Position numbers and translations under genes: made by a program. DNA of 32,483 nt, taken from NCBI GenBank assembly GCA_011364925.1, contig RDOA01000006.1:1-32483 (forward strand). Direction: 5' to 3'. This document shows positions 17,654-24,469 of this stretch, piece after piece; within the stretch, counting starts at the first letter, position 1, and every line of letters starts with the position of its first letter. The notes beneath the pieces were generated by a model that was not told where the DNA came from, searched no databases, and saw only the letters and a program-made list of their open reading frames with translations. This DNA is from Promethearchaeota archaeon. GTDB lineage: Archaea > Asgardarchaeota > Lokiarchaeia > Sigyniarchaeales > SOKP01.

Positions 17654-18799
17654 TTATGATTTTGGATTCATTACTCTCCCCATAAATAATATTGCCTTCG
17701 TATAGGAGTCTATTAATAGAAAGATGAATGGATGATCGGCACGAAACTCTTCTGGTTGCGTCATATTCATTGCCGCACCTAGCATAACAACTGCGGTTAC
17801 AGCTGCTGCTTCAGTACCTTGCTCATTTACTTCAATAAAAGTTTTATGGATAATCTGAGAAATGTGCCTCGGGGGGTCTTCAGCAATTCGTGAGAAATCA
17901 GCTCCATCAGAAAATGCACTAGTCATTCCCAAGTCGTATAGTGCTTTTAGAAGTTCATACTTTCTTTCAATCTTAAATTTTGGAATTAATACTTTAATTT
18001 CTCTTTCCCAAACTTTATATAGTTTATTAATGTAAGAATTAACTTTATCACAAGTCAAAATTCTCTCTAATTCTATAGTCCCGTCAACTTTTTCAGGAAG
18101 GAATACTACCATCGAAATGTGGTCAAGTGTCCCAGATATTCGAGCACCCTTATATGGCATCTCTATGATCTGGAATCCATCTTCGTTCAGCCAGCGAAAT
18201 CTATCTTTTTGAAACATCATAGGAATTTTAATTTTTTCACCAGAAATCAATGTAAAATCTTTGTCTTCTGTATCTCTTTCCTTGAATTCTTTATCCCAAG
18301 TGCCCTTAAAATAAATAGCATTCACTAATACAAGTCCATCTTCTTTTTTTATTGTATGAATCACATCCGTAATTTTACCTTGAGTTTGATCCGCAACCCA
18401 TTTGTTTATTTTTGAACACGTTTCAGTAATAGCGTTGAAATTTAAATTCCAAATTCCCCCGCTATAATTATCTTCTACAATCCATAAGTATCTTTCAAGT
18501 AGCTTATAGTTTTCGTGAACGCATAATAGATTTGCCATGCTGAGTTCTGAACCAGTATTGCGTTGAAAAATACTTAAAAGCTTTTTGAAAGTTGTATGAT
18601 ATCGATTTTGATCAAGTGTGATATGGAGAGTTGACTTTATCTGTTTTTCAGTTATACTACCAGCTCCAGCAAATACCATTGAGAGTAATGTATATATACT
18701 TAATGGTGAAAAAAATGCGTTATCTTCGGGTGTTTTCATTGCTTGAAAAATTTCAATTGAAAACTCGTTATTCCCTTTAATGATTTGATCTTCTTCCAT
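17654..18799 (-). CDS. Serpin (inhibitory type), without signal peptide
   Basis: This 381-residue protein has full serpin length. Recognisable elements are NAFFSPLSIYTLLSMVFAGA (27-46), VNAIYFKGTWDKEF (159-172), ISMVVFLPEK (228-237), IPKFKIERKYEL and the C-terminal DHPFIFLLIDSYTKAILFMGRVMNP. The reactive-loop hinge is EQGTEAAAVTA (326-336), which fits the inhibitory consensus E-x-G-T-x-A-A-A. Small hinge residues allow loop insertion, so it should trap a serine or cysteine protease. Counting from the hinge, P1 falls near A342 in MLGAAMN, give or take one residue, suggesting an elastase- or subtilisin-like target. There is no signal peptide, so it probably protects against an intracellular protease. 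Serpins are uncommon in archaea; horizontal origin is possible. It has its own promoter block. Confidence 0.93.
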   Translation of the reverse strand: MEEDQIIKGNNEFSIEIFQAMKTPEDNAFFSPLSIYTLLSMVFAGAGSITEKQIKSTLHITLDQNRYHTTFKKLLSIFQRNTGSELSMANLLCVHENYKLLERYLWIVEDNYSGGIWNLNFNAITETCSKINKWVADQTQGKITDVIHTIKKEDGLVLVNAIYFKGTWDKEFKERDTEDKDFTLISGEKIKIPMMFQKDRFRWLNEDGFQIIEMPYKGARISGTLDHISMVVFLPEKVDGTIELERILTCDKVNSYINKLYKVWEREIKVLIPKFKIERKYELLKALYDLGMTSAFSDGADFSRIAEDPPRHISQIIHKTFIEVNEQGTEAAAVTAVVMLGAAMNMTQPEEFRADHPFIFLLIDSYTKAILFMGRVMNPKS

Positions 18800-18839
18800 A
18801 ATTCTAATAGTAAATCGATTAAAATTTTAATTTACTTTT

Positions 18840-18883
18840 ATTGGTATTAGAAAAATGTAGGACTTATAGATTTTTCTTAAAAT
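18840..18883 (-). promoter_or_regulatory. Promoter element of the serpin gene, copy 2 of the duplicated 44-bp block
   Basis: This has the same layout as 17578-17621, with three substitutions: AAGAAAAAT, then CTATAAG as TATA box, TCCTACATTTTTC and AATACCAAT. The TATA box is about 65 bases before the serpin ATG, giving an expected start site near 18840 and a leader of about 40 bases. Conservation stops at both ends of the block. Confidence 0.6.
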
Positions 18884-18929
18884 CTGACTTTCTTTTCTTA
18901 AGAATATTTAAGAAAAAAAAAGATAGCAG

Positions 18930-19286
18930 TTATTCCGACTTTTCCAATACTTCTTTAATTCTTTCTAATTCCTTTTTTCTTTGCTTTTTTGCTGCCTCTC
19001 GCATTTTTAATTCTATCTCATCAGGTTTTTCAAGAAGAACTCCATTAGTATATTCATTTAATGCATCTTTTAAATCGCCCATAACTAATTTTCTCAGATT
19101 TGGAGACTTATCTCCTGTTGGTGGCAATTCGGGGTATATCGATTTATCAATAGCTGCTATTTTCCGTCTTATTGCCGATCTAATAAAATCTGATTTAGTT
19201 TGAAAAGCAATACCAGCATATCTCTCTATTTTTTTAAATTCTCGCTCGGTTAACATAATTTTAATGAATTTATCTCTTTTTACCAT
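18930..19286 (-). CDS. Ribbon-helix-helix DNA-binding protein
   Basis: The protein has 118 residues. Residues 5-46 fit a ribbon-helix-helix fold: strand KFIKIML, helix TEREFKKIERYAGIA, turn, and helix KSDFIRSAIRRKIAAI. Such proteins bind DNA as dimers, placing the strand in the major groove. The C-terminal half is charged and helical (about 85-118, MREAAKKQRKKELERIKEVLEK), possibly a coiled coil for dimer or partner contact. The strand needs the first methionine, so I keep the ATG at 19286. A second ATG at 19256 would remove it, although the TATA-like string next to the first ATG (19290-19297) would fit that start better. Four phased palindromes lie directly upstream, which suggests autoregulation. 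No toxin-like partner is adjacent. Confidence 0.72.
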   Translation of the reverse strand: MVKRDKFIKIMLTEREFKKIERYAGIAFQTKSDFIRSAIRRKIAAIDKSIYPELPPTGDKSPNLRKLVMGDLKDALNEYTNGVLLEKPDEIELKMREAAKKQRKKELERIKEVLEKSE

Positions 19287-19311
19287 AATTTATAAAGTCA
19301 AAAATGATTGA

Positions 19312-19350
19312 TGATCATTCTATGATCATAAATTGATCATAATATGACCA
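19312..19350. promoter_or_regulatory. Operator array: four TGATCA-type palindromes at exact 11-bp spacing
   Basis: TGATCA occurs at 19312-19317, 19323-19328 and 19334-19339, and TGACCA at 19345-19350. The starts are 11 bases apart each time, placing all sites on one face of the helix. Repeated short palindromes at about one-turn spacing are the usual operator design for ribbon-helix-helix proteins, and the array sits 26 bases upstream of such a gene. Confidence 0.65.
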
Positions 19351-19371
19351 ACTTAATATTTAAATCTTAAT

Positions 19372-19866
19372 TTACAATTTGTTTATAATGAGTTTAGATT
19401 CATTGATCATTTCTTCTTTAATTTTATTTTCCATGTTGTATCCTTCTTTATAGACTAATCTTTTAATTCCTGCATTAATAAGAAGTTTTAAACAACTCAT
19501 ACAAGGAAAATGAGTACTATAAAGAGTTGTGTTACCCTGTATTGAAGTTCCATGAATAGCTGCTTGAATAATACAATTGATTTCTGCGTGAACCCCACGG
19601 CATAATTCCGGTTTTTCCCCACTTTTTAAATTCTGTCTTACACATGTTAGTGGAGTGCAATGATTAAACCCAGACGGTGAACCATTGTATCCTGTTGATA
19701 GGATATGAGAATCTTTGATTAATACAGCTCCGACTTTTCTTTTTATACAAGTACTTCTTTCTGACACAACTTGTGCAATTTTCATGAAGTAGTTATCTTT
19801 TGAAATTCTTGTTTTGTCCATAGGATTCATTTTTTCAATCAATTTTCTTAAATTATACTTTAACAT
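19372..19866 (-). CDS. Deoxycytidylate (dCMP) deaminase
   Basis: The 164-residue zinc enzyme converts dCMP to dUMP, supplying the thymidylate pathway. The zinc and catalytic motifs are HAE (93-95) and PCMSC (121-125). The family-specific segment RKVGAVLIKDSHILSTGYNGSPSGFNHC (43-70) and the VHAEINCIIQAA helix identify the dCMP deaminase (ComEB-like) branch rather than cytidine deaminase. C70, C75 and C89 could hold a second zinc, as in other members. The start is uncertain: M13 or M16 gives the usual family N-terminus (near ISKDNYFMKIAQ), but AT-rich sequence upstream of the ATG at 19866 could support a leaderless start there. The 117 bases between this gene and the aminotransferase gene contain nothing I can support. 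Confidence 0.88.
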   Translation of the reverse strand: MLKYNLRKLIEKMNPMDKTRISKDNYFMKIAQVVSERSTCIKRKVGAVLIKDSHILSTGYNGSPSGFNHCTPLTCVRQNLKSGEKPELCRGVHAEINCIIQAAIHGTSIQGNTTLYSTHFPCMSCLKLLINAGIKRLVYKEGYNMENKIKEEMINESKLIINKL

Positions 19867-19983
19867 TCAAGAATATAGTTAAAAAGCACTAATATAATTA
19901 TGATTTTTATTTTATATTGTTATTGTCAGAGGGGTAATTCATGAAACTTGAGAGAAAAAAAGTATAACTTCTAATAATAAAGT

Positions 19984-21105
19984 TTATTTAAAGAAATTGT
20001 TTATTGTTGTTGTTATATACTCAATTTCTTTATCCTCTAAATAGGGATGGATTGGTAAGCTTAGCATTTCATCAGCAAATCGAATTGTATTTTCATTATT
20101 GAAATGATCTAGATAGCTGAATGGTTTGGTTTTCTGAATAGGGATCGGATAATGAATTACTGTTTGAATTCCATTTTCGTTCAAATATTTTTGGAGCTCG
20201 TCTCGATTTTTTATACAAATTGCATAGATATGAAAAACATTTTTCTCTGCGTAAGGGGCTAATTTTGGTGTTATAACTTGGTCAATATCTTTCATTAGGT
20301 CGCTAATTTTCTTTGCAACTTCAATTCTCATGTTATTCCACTTATCTAAGTGTTTTAATTTCTCATCAACGATTATAGCTTGAATCGTATCAAGTCTGTG
20401 GTTATAGCCTTTAAAGTCATAAAAATATTTTTTACTCGAACCATAATTTCTTAGGGATTTACATTTTTGATACAGCTCTTCATTATCTGTAGTAATTATA
20501 CCAGCATCACCAGCAGCACCTAAATTCTTTCCGGGGTATAAAGAGAATGCAGATATATCACCAAAACTCCCCACTTTCTTACCATCAACTAATGCACCAT
20601 GTGCTTGAGAAGAATCTTCCAATATCTTGCAATCGTATTCACTTGCTAATTCGACGATCCTTCTAATGTCTGCGGGGTGACCAAATAAGTGGACAGGAAT
20701 AATAACACACGATTTCCATTTGTTTCTATTCTCTTTCAAGCATTTCTCTAATAATTTAGTATCAATTTGAAAGTACTCATCGCAGTCTATCAGCTGGATA
20801 TCTGCTTTTAACTTACATAAGTATGTAATAGCTAACACCGTTGCAACAAATGTATTAGCTGGAATTATAACACCACATGGAGATTCGACATTAAGAGCTT
20901 CTAAGGATATTTTTAATGCATCCGTGCCATTTGAAGTACCAATTCCATACTTGGTTCCAATATACTTAGCAAAATTTTCCTCAAATTGATCTACAGGAGC
21001 ACCACCTATAAAGTTGGATTGTTCAAATAATAGATCTAATCGTGGTTTCACTTCATCTTTTATAACATCCCATTGTCTAGCTAAATTATTAAAAAGTACT
21101 TTCAA
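19984..21105 (-). CDS. DegT/DnrJ/EryC1/StrS-family sugar aminotransferase (WbpE-like)
   Basis: The 373-residue PLP enzyme transfers an amino group to a keto sugar nucleotide. The PLP lysine is K193 in SLYPGKNLGAAGDAG. Other signatures are GTSNGTDAL (56-64), IPANTFVAT (81-89), PVHLFGHPADI (137-147), LEDSSQAHGA (162-171) and GYNHRLDTIQAI. With the adjacent Gfo/Idh dehydrogenase and hexapeptide acetyltransferase, the best model is 3-amination of a 3-keto UDP-GlcNAc uronic acid, as by WbpE. The start codon is TTG, with a perfect GGAGGT six bases before it inside the end of the previous gene. Only two bases separate the two reading frames, so translation is probably coupled. The substrate is inferred from context. 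Confidence 0.88.
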   Translation of the reverse strand: MKVLFNNLARQWDVIKDEVKPRLDLLFEQSNFIGGAPVDQFEENFAKYIGTKYGIGTSNGTDALKISLEALNVESPCGVIIPANTFVATVLAITYLCKLKADIQLIDCDEYFQIDTKLLEKCLKENRNKWKSCVIIPVHLFGHPADIRRIVELASEYDCKILEDSSQAHGALVDGKKVGSFGDISAFSLYPGKNLGAAGDAGIITTDNEELYQKCKSLRNYGSSKKYFYDFKGYNHRLDTIQAIIVDEKLKHLDKWNNMRIEVAKKISDLMKDIDQVITPKLAPYAEKNVFHIYAICIKNRDELQKYLNENGIQTVIHYPIPIQKTKPFSYLDHFNNENTIRFADEMLSLPIHPYLEDKEIEYITTTINNFFK

Positions 21106-21107
21106 CT

Positions 21108-21998
21108 TTATACCTCCAATATTTTTATAATGTCTACTGTTAGTTTCATTTGCTCAATCATTTCTTCATTTGATAAATTAAAAAACGAATTAATTGCGTT
21201 AATTAAAGGAGGAGAGTATTCACCACAGGGATAGCTTAAATTTCCTGAATAGATCGGAAAACTGACATTACTTGAGTCTTCGTATTGTAAAAACCTTTTA
21301 TAGTCATCCCAAACGATAAAATACTTTTCAAATTCAAATACACATTCTCGCACCTTTTTTCTGTAATTCCAACTAACATTAATAGTAGCAATAAAATCGT
21401 TGAATTGAATGAAACCAAGGGAACTATCATCTTGCTCCGCATCATTATTCCTTTTATAGTCTGTCCATCGTACATTAACAGGTTGCTCTGAAAATAGATA
21501 CTGGATGATGGAGATATCATGCGATGCTAAATCCCATCTTGCATTTACATCAAATCTCTCTGGACCTAAATTAAGTCTATTCATAGAGATACTCCTAATT
21601 TTACCCAATTTCCCATTGTCGTAATCCTTTTTTATAGTTTCAATATGAGAGTTAAATGTAAATACCCAATCCGTAAATAAAATTACTTTATGTTTGAATG
21701 CGATGTCATATAGAAGTTTTGCTTCGGAACTTGAAGTTGTTAGAGGTTTTTCACAGAAGACATGAATATTTTTTTCAAGAAAATATTTACAAATCTCAAA
21801 ATGAGTTTTTGTAGGAGTTGTAATAAACACATACTCACAATCTAATTTTTGATAATCGTTTACAAACTTATATTTTTTATACTTATCCTCTTTGGGAAGT
21901 GTGATATCACATATCTCAGTATCAACCTTTCCCATACTTTCTAAATTTCTGAGAATAATTTTACCCCAATATCCAAATCCAACTATACCTAACTTCAT
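21108..21998 (-). CDS. Gfo/Idh/MocA-family sugar-nucleotide oxidoreductase (WbpB-like)
   Basis: The protein has 296 residues. Residues 1-110 form a Rossmann domain with GFGYWG (7-12) for NAD(P). CEKPL (82-86) contains the conserved Glu-Lys-Pro whose lysine contacts cofactor and substrate. ARWDLASHDI (153-162) supplies the catalytic-region Asp and His of the family. Next to a WbpE-type aminotransferase and a WbpD-type acetyltransferase, the likely step is oxidation of the 3-hydroxyl of UDP-GlcNAc uronic acid. The Gfo/Idh family is broad, so substrate assignment rests on the neighbours. The gene begins six bases after the acetyltransferase stop, in the same operon. No UDP-GlcNAc 6-dehydrogenase (WbpA) is in the window. 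Confidence 0.82.
   Translation of the reverse strand: MKLGIVGFGYWGKIILRNLESMGKVDTEICDITLPKEDKYKKYKFVNDYQKLDCEYVFITTPTKTHFEICKYFLEKNIHVFCEKPLTTSSSEAKLLYDIAFKHKVILFTDWVFTFNSHIETIKKDYDNGKLGKIRSISMNRLNLGPERFDVNARWDLASHDISIIQYLFSEQPVNVRWTDYKRNNDAEQDDSSLGFIQFNDFIATINVSWNYRKKVRECVFEFEKYFIVWDDYKRFLQYEDSSNVSFPIYSGNLSYPCGEYSPPLINAINSFFNLSNEEMIEQMKLTVDIIKILEV
21112..21117 (-). promoter_or_regulatory. Shine-Dalgarno site GGAGGT that fixes the TTG start of the aminotransferase
   Basis: On the minus strand the sequence is GGAGGTATAAAG followed by TTG. The site overlaps the last codons (Glu-Val-stop) of the dehydrogenase gene and lies six bases from the TTG at 21103-21105. No ATG is available at a comparable distance. 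Confidence 0.75.
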
Positions 21999-22004
21999 TT
22001 TTAT

Positions 22005-22445
22005 TTAATCCTTTAAATTTTTAATAATTTTAGCAGGATTTCCTGCAACTACGCAGTTTGCTGGGACATTTTTAGTTACAACTGCACCTGCTCCTATAAT
22101 TGCATTATCTCCTACATTTATAGGTAATAAAGTAACATTTGAACCTATACGCACATTATCTCCAATTTTAGTTTCTTTTTTAATCCAACTCTCAAAATTT
22201 GGAGAATCAACAAATAAATCGTTAGTAAACATAGTGCCGTGACCAATAAAACAATGTTTTCCAATAGAAACTCCATCACAGATGAAACAATGGCTTTGTA
22301 TCCTTGTACCATAACCTATAGTAACATTTTTTTGAATTTCAACAAAAGGTCCAACAAAACAATCTTTACCAATTACACAGCCATACAAATTTACAGGTTC
22401 GATGATTTTTACATTTTCCCCTATTTTGCAATTATTTATCGGCAA
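22005..22445 (-). CDS. Left-handed beta-helix (hexapeptide) N-acetyltransferase, WbpD-like
   Basis: The 146-residue protein consists mostly of hexapeptide repeats (IGENVKI, IGKDCFVG, IGYGTRI, IGKHCFIG, IGDNVRIG, VGDNAIIG), which form a left-handed beta helix and work as trimers with acetyl-CoA. The segment GHGTMFTND (68-76), with H69 and N75, is typical of sugar 3-N-acetyltransferases such as WbpD and QdtC. The end AGAVVTKNVPANCVVAGNPAKII is the usual C-terminal motif. In this operon it probably acetylates the new 3-amino group, giving a 2,3-diacetamido sugar. The start is TTG: an in-frame stop nine codons upstream leaves no other start. No clear Shine-Dalgarno site is seen. Confidence 0.85.
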   Translation of the reverse strand: MPINNCKIGENVKIIEPVNLYGCVIGKDCFVGPFVEIQKNVTIGYGTRIQSHCFICDGVSIGKHCFIGHGTMFTNDLFVDSPNFESWIKKETKIGDNVRIGSNVTLLPINVGDNAIIGAGAVVTKNVPANCVVAGNPAKIIKNLKD

Positions 22446-22554
22446 TTTTACGAGGTATTTCTTTTTTATTACTCAATATATTCAATCATTTAGATAGTAA
22501 ATTCTAATTATATTTTGAATTTTACTAAAAGAGAAAGAAAAAAGAGAAATATCT

Positions 22555-23631
22555 TTAAAATGATGAATAAAAGGGATCAAAGATTGTAATAATCACAATA
22601 TACGCCAATGCTACTGCTAAAATTGATAGAACAAAGGTTATGATGTGATTATCTACCCTTATTTTCCCCTTTATTATTCCTAAGTTCAAATTGAAAGAGA
22701 AAAAGTCTTTAGCTTTTAAAATTCCGTAAAATATAAGAGGTTGAAAGTATCTAACAAAAGGATTACTGAAAAACATTACTGAAGCAGTCACTACGATTGA
22801 AAATATAACGAGCTCAAAAAGATCTGCTTTCTTGAATCTAAAGATCAGATAGAGGATAATAAGGATAGAAACTGGAATTAATCTAAAATAAAATGGAATA
22901 AATGTTTCACCTCGTGTGTTCCAAAATAGAAAAGTCATTAGAAAATTTTCACCAAAGAAGAATAGAGGTACTATTAGAAATAGAAATAATATAGATGCTG
23001 TAGTAATAAGAAACATTTTCATTTCTTTCCAATCTTTCTCAATAAGTAGTTTTAGAAAGAAGAATCCAACAAAAGGGATTGTGTATACTTTAGCTACTGC
23101 TGACAACGACAAGAAAGCATAGAATAAAATCCTACTTCTACTATCTTTTTTAGGGTAATATATTAAAGCCATAAACAAGAAGAAGAAAAAGAAAGCATCA
23201 GTTATGTGGTAACCGCAGTTCTGTATGCTAAACGAATTATTCAAGAAGAAAAAGGGATTTATTAGGAATAAACCCAACGCAAATTTCTTTTTAGGAATAT
23301 CAAAACTTTTAAGTACAAAATAAAACATTAATACAGTCAAAATATCTAAAAGAAATGCCCAGAATGCAAAGACTTCTATAATCCCAAATGAAATGAATCT
23401 GAAGAAAGTAAGAAGTATGATAGTTAAAGCGGGATATATGGTTGATGTGTAATTATTATAGTTATAGCCGACATCACCCCAACTTTTTCCCGGATCTAAG
23501 GAATGAGTATAATAATAATAAATTAACATGAAAATTCTAATAGCAATACCTATAATGACAAAAATAATTCCACTATTAAGGATAACTTTTCTTAAAAAAG
23601 ATTTATTTTCTGATTCAGTCCTATTTTCCAT
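22555..23631 (-). CDS. Polytopic membrane protein, probable GT-C-type glycosyltransferase
   Basis: The 358-residue protein has about nine or ten hydrophobic helices, the first at about residues 19-40. The first outer loop holds KSWGDVGYNYNNY with D53, the place where GT-C enzymes (dolichol-phosphate sugar users, Alg/PMT type) keep their catalytic acid. Further helices carry LINPFFFLNNSF and NPFVRYFQPLIFY, resembling archaeal mannosyltransferase-like proteins. It would transfer a sugar from a lipid-phosphate donor on the outer face of the membrane. Overall similarity is weak, so the call rests on topology, the first-loop acid and position between a GT2 gene and sugar-nucleotide genes. It is separated from the acetyltransferase gene by 109 AT-rich bases with no other feature. 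Confidence 0.6.
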   Translation of the reverse strand: MENRTESENKSFLRKVILNSGIIFVIIGIAIRIFMLIYYYYTHSLDPGKSWGDVGYNYNNYTSTIYPALTIILLTFFRFISFGIIEVFAFWAFLLDILTVLMFYFVLKSFDIPKKKFALGLFLINPFFFLNNSFSIQNCGYHITDAFFFFFLFMALIYYPKKDSRSRILFYAFLSLSAVAKVYTIPFVGFFFLKLLIEKDWKEMKMFLITTASILFLFLIVPLFFFGENFLMTFLFWNTRGETFIPFYFRLIPVSILIILYLIFRFKKADLFELVIFSIVVTASVMFFSNPFVRYFQPLIFYGILKAKDFFSFNLNLGIIKGKIRVDNHIITFVLSILAVALAYIVIITIFDPFYSSF

Positions 23632-23700
23632 TAATCAATCACCAAAGGTAATAAAACTAATTATCAAACAAATTAAACTATTTTGAATTGGTTGAAATAA

Positions 23701-24417
23701 TTAAGAGAGAATTGTTTTTAATCTGTAAGAGAGTAATTGGACAAAATTTTTTAAGATTGACCGAATTATGTAATAGGGATGTCTTGCAAATTCTTTTTCA
23801 ACATGATTAATAGGAATTTCAAAATATTTTAATCCTCTCTTTTTTAATAAATATACTAATTCAACTTCAATGAATGGTCCATTTGCTTTTGTGTATTTAA
23901 CTAATTCTTTACCGATATCTGTCTGAAACGCTTTTAAACAGTCCACATCGTTGTAATGAGTCCTAAAAAAAGCATTAACAAGCAATGTATGAAATTTTGA
24001 GATAAAAGTTCTTATGAAAGGGCGATCTACTTCACTTTTTTGGTGAAATCTTACACCAAAGATTATTGGATACTTGTTGATAAGTCTATATGCTCGTCCA
24101 ATAAAGTCTAAACTAAAAGCAAGATCCACAGGATAAAGAGTAACCATATCATTATTTGCGTGCAATATGCCATATCGATAAGCTCCTCCAAAAGATGGTG
24201 TTTTTAACGAAAAGAATTTAATATTAGAAAATTCAGTCTCTAATTCCTTAGCAATTATAGCGGTTTTGTCAGTACTTCCATTTTCAACAATGAGAATCTC
24301 AAAATCTTCACCGATGAGATTTTTTAAGTATCTATATATAATATTGATACTATTACGGAGATCCTTTTCTTCGTTATAAGCTGGAACTACAACGCTTATA
24401 CTGTTCATTTTTGGCAT
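23701..24417 (-). CDS. Family 2 glycosyltransferase, DPM1-like
   Basis: The 238-residue protein has a GT-A fold. VVVPAYNEEKDLRNSI (9-24) and ILIVENGSTDKT (41-52) are the nucleotide-binding signatures, and the family resembles dolichol-phosphate mannose or glucose synthases. It probably loads a sugar from a nucleotide donor onto a polyprenyl phosphate for the neighbouring GT-C-like enzyme. The metal-binding DxD site is changed: the expected D-A-D reads P-V-D in LYPVDLAF (95-101), so the first aspartate is missing. No membrane helix is obvious except a weakly hydrophobic C-terminus. A second in-frame ATG lies three codons after the first. It sits 52 bases downstream of the UPF0104 gene on the same strand. 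Confidence 0.8.
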   Translation of the reverse strand: MPKMNSISVVVPAYNEEKDLRNSINIIYRYLKNLIGEDFEILIVENGSTDKTAIIAKELETEFSNIKFFSLKTPSFGGAYRYGILHANNDMVTLYPVDLAFSLDFIGRAYRLINKYPIIFGVRFHQKSEVDRPFIRTFISKFHTLLVNAFFRTHYNDVDCLKAFQTDIGKELVKYTKANGPFIEVELVYLLKKRGLKYFEIPINHVEKEFARHPYYIIRSILKNFVQLLSYRLKTILS

Positions 24418-24469
24418 CGATGACCAATTGATTTTATATGCTGTAATTATTTCTTAAGATATGTTTAAG

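Noticed and set aside
19254-19256. Second ATG as the start of the ribbon-helix-helix gene
   Set aside because: It would fit a TATA-like string at 19290-19297, but it removes the beta-strand needed for DNA binding.
19928-19967. Eight-codon frame (MKLERKKV) behind a GAGGGG Shine-Dalgarno-like sequence
   Set aside because: It is too short to support, with no plus-strand gene behind it for a leader peptide to control. It lies between two minus-strand genes and is probably chance.
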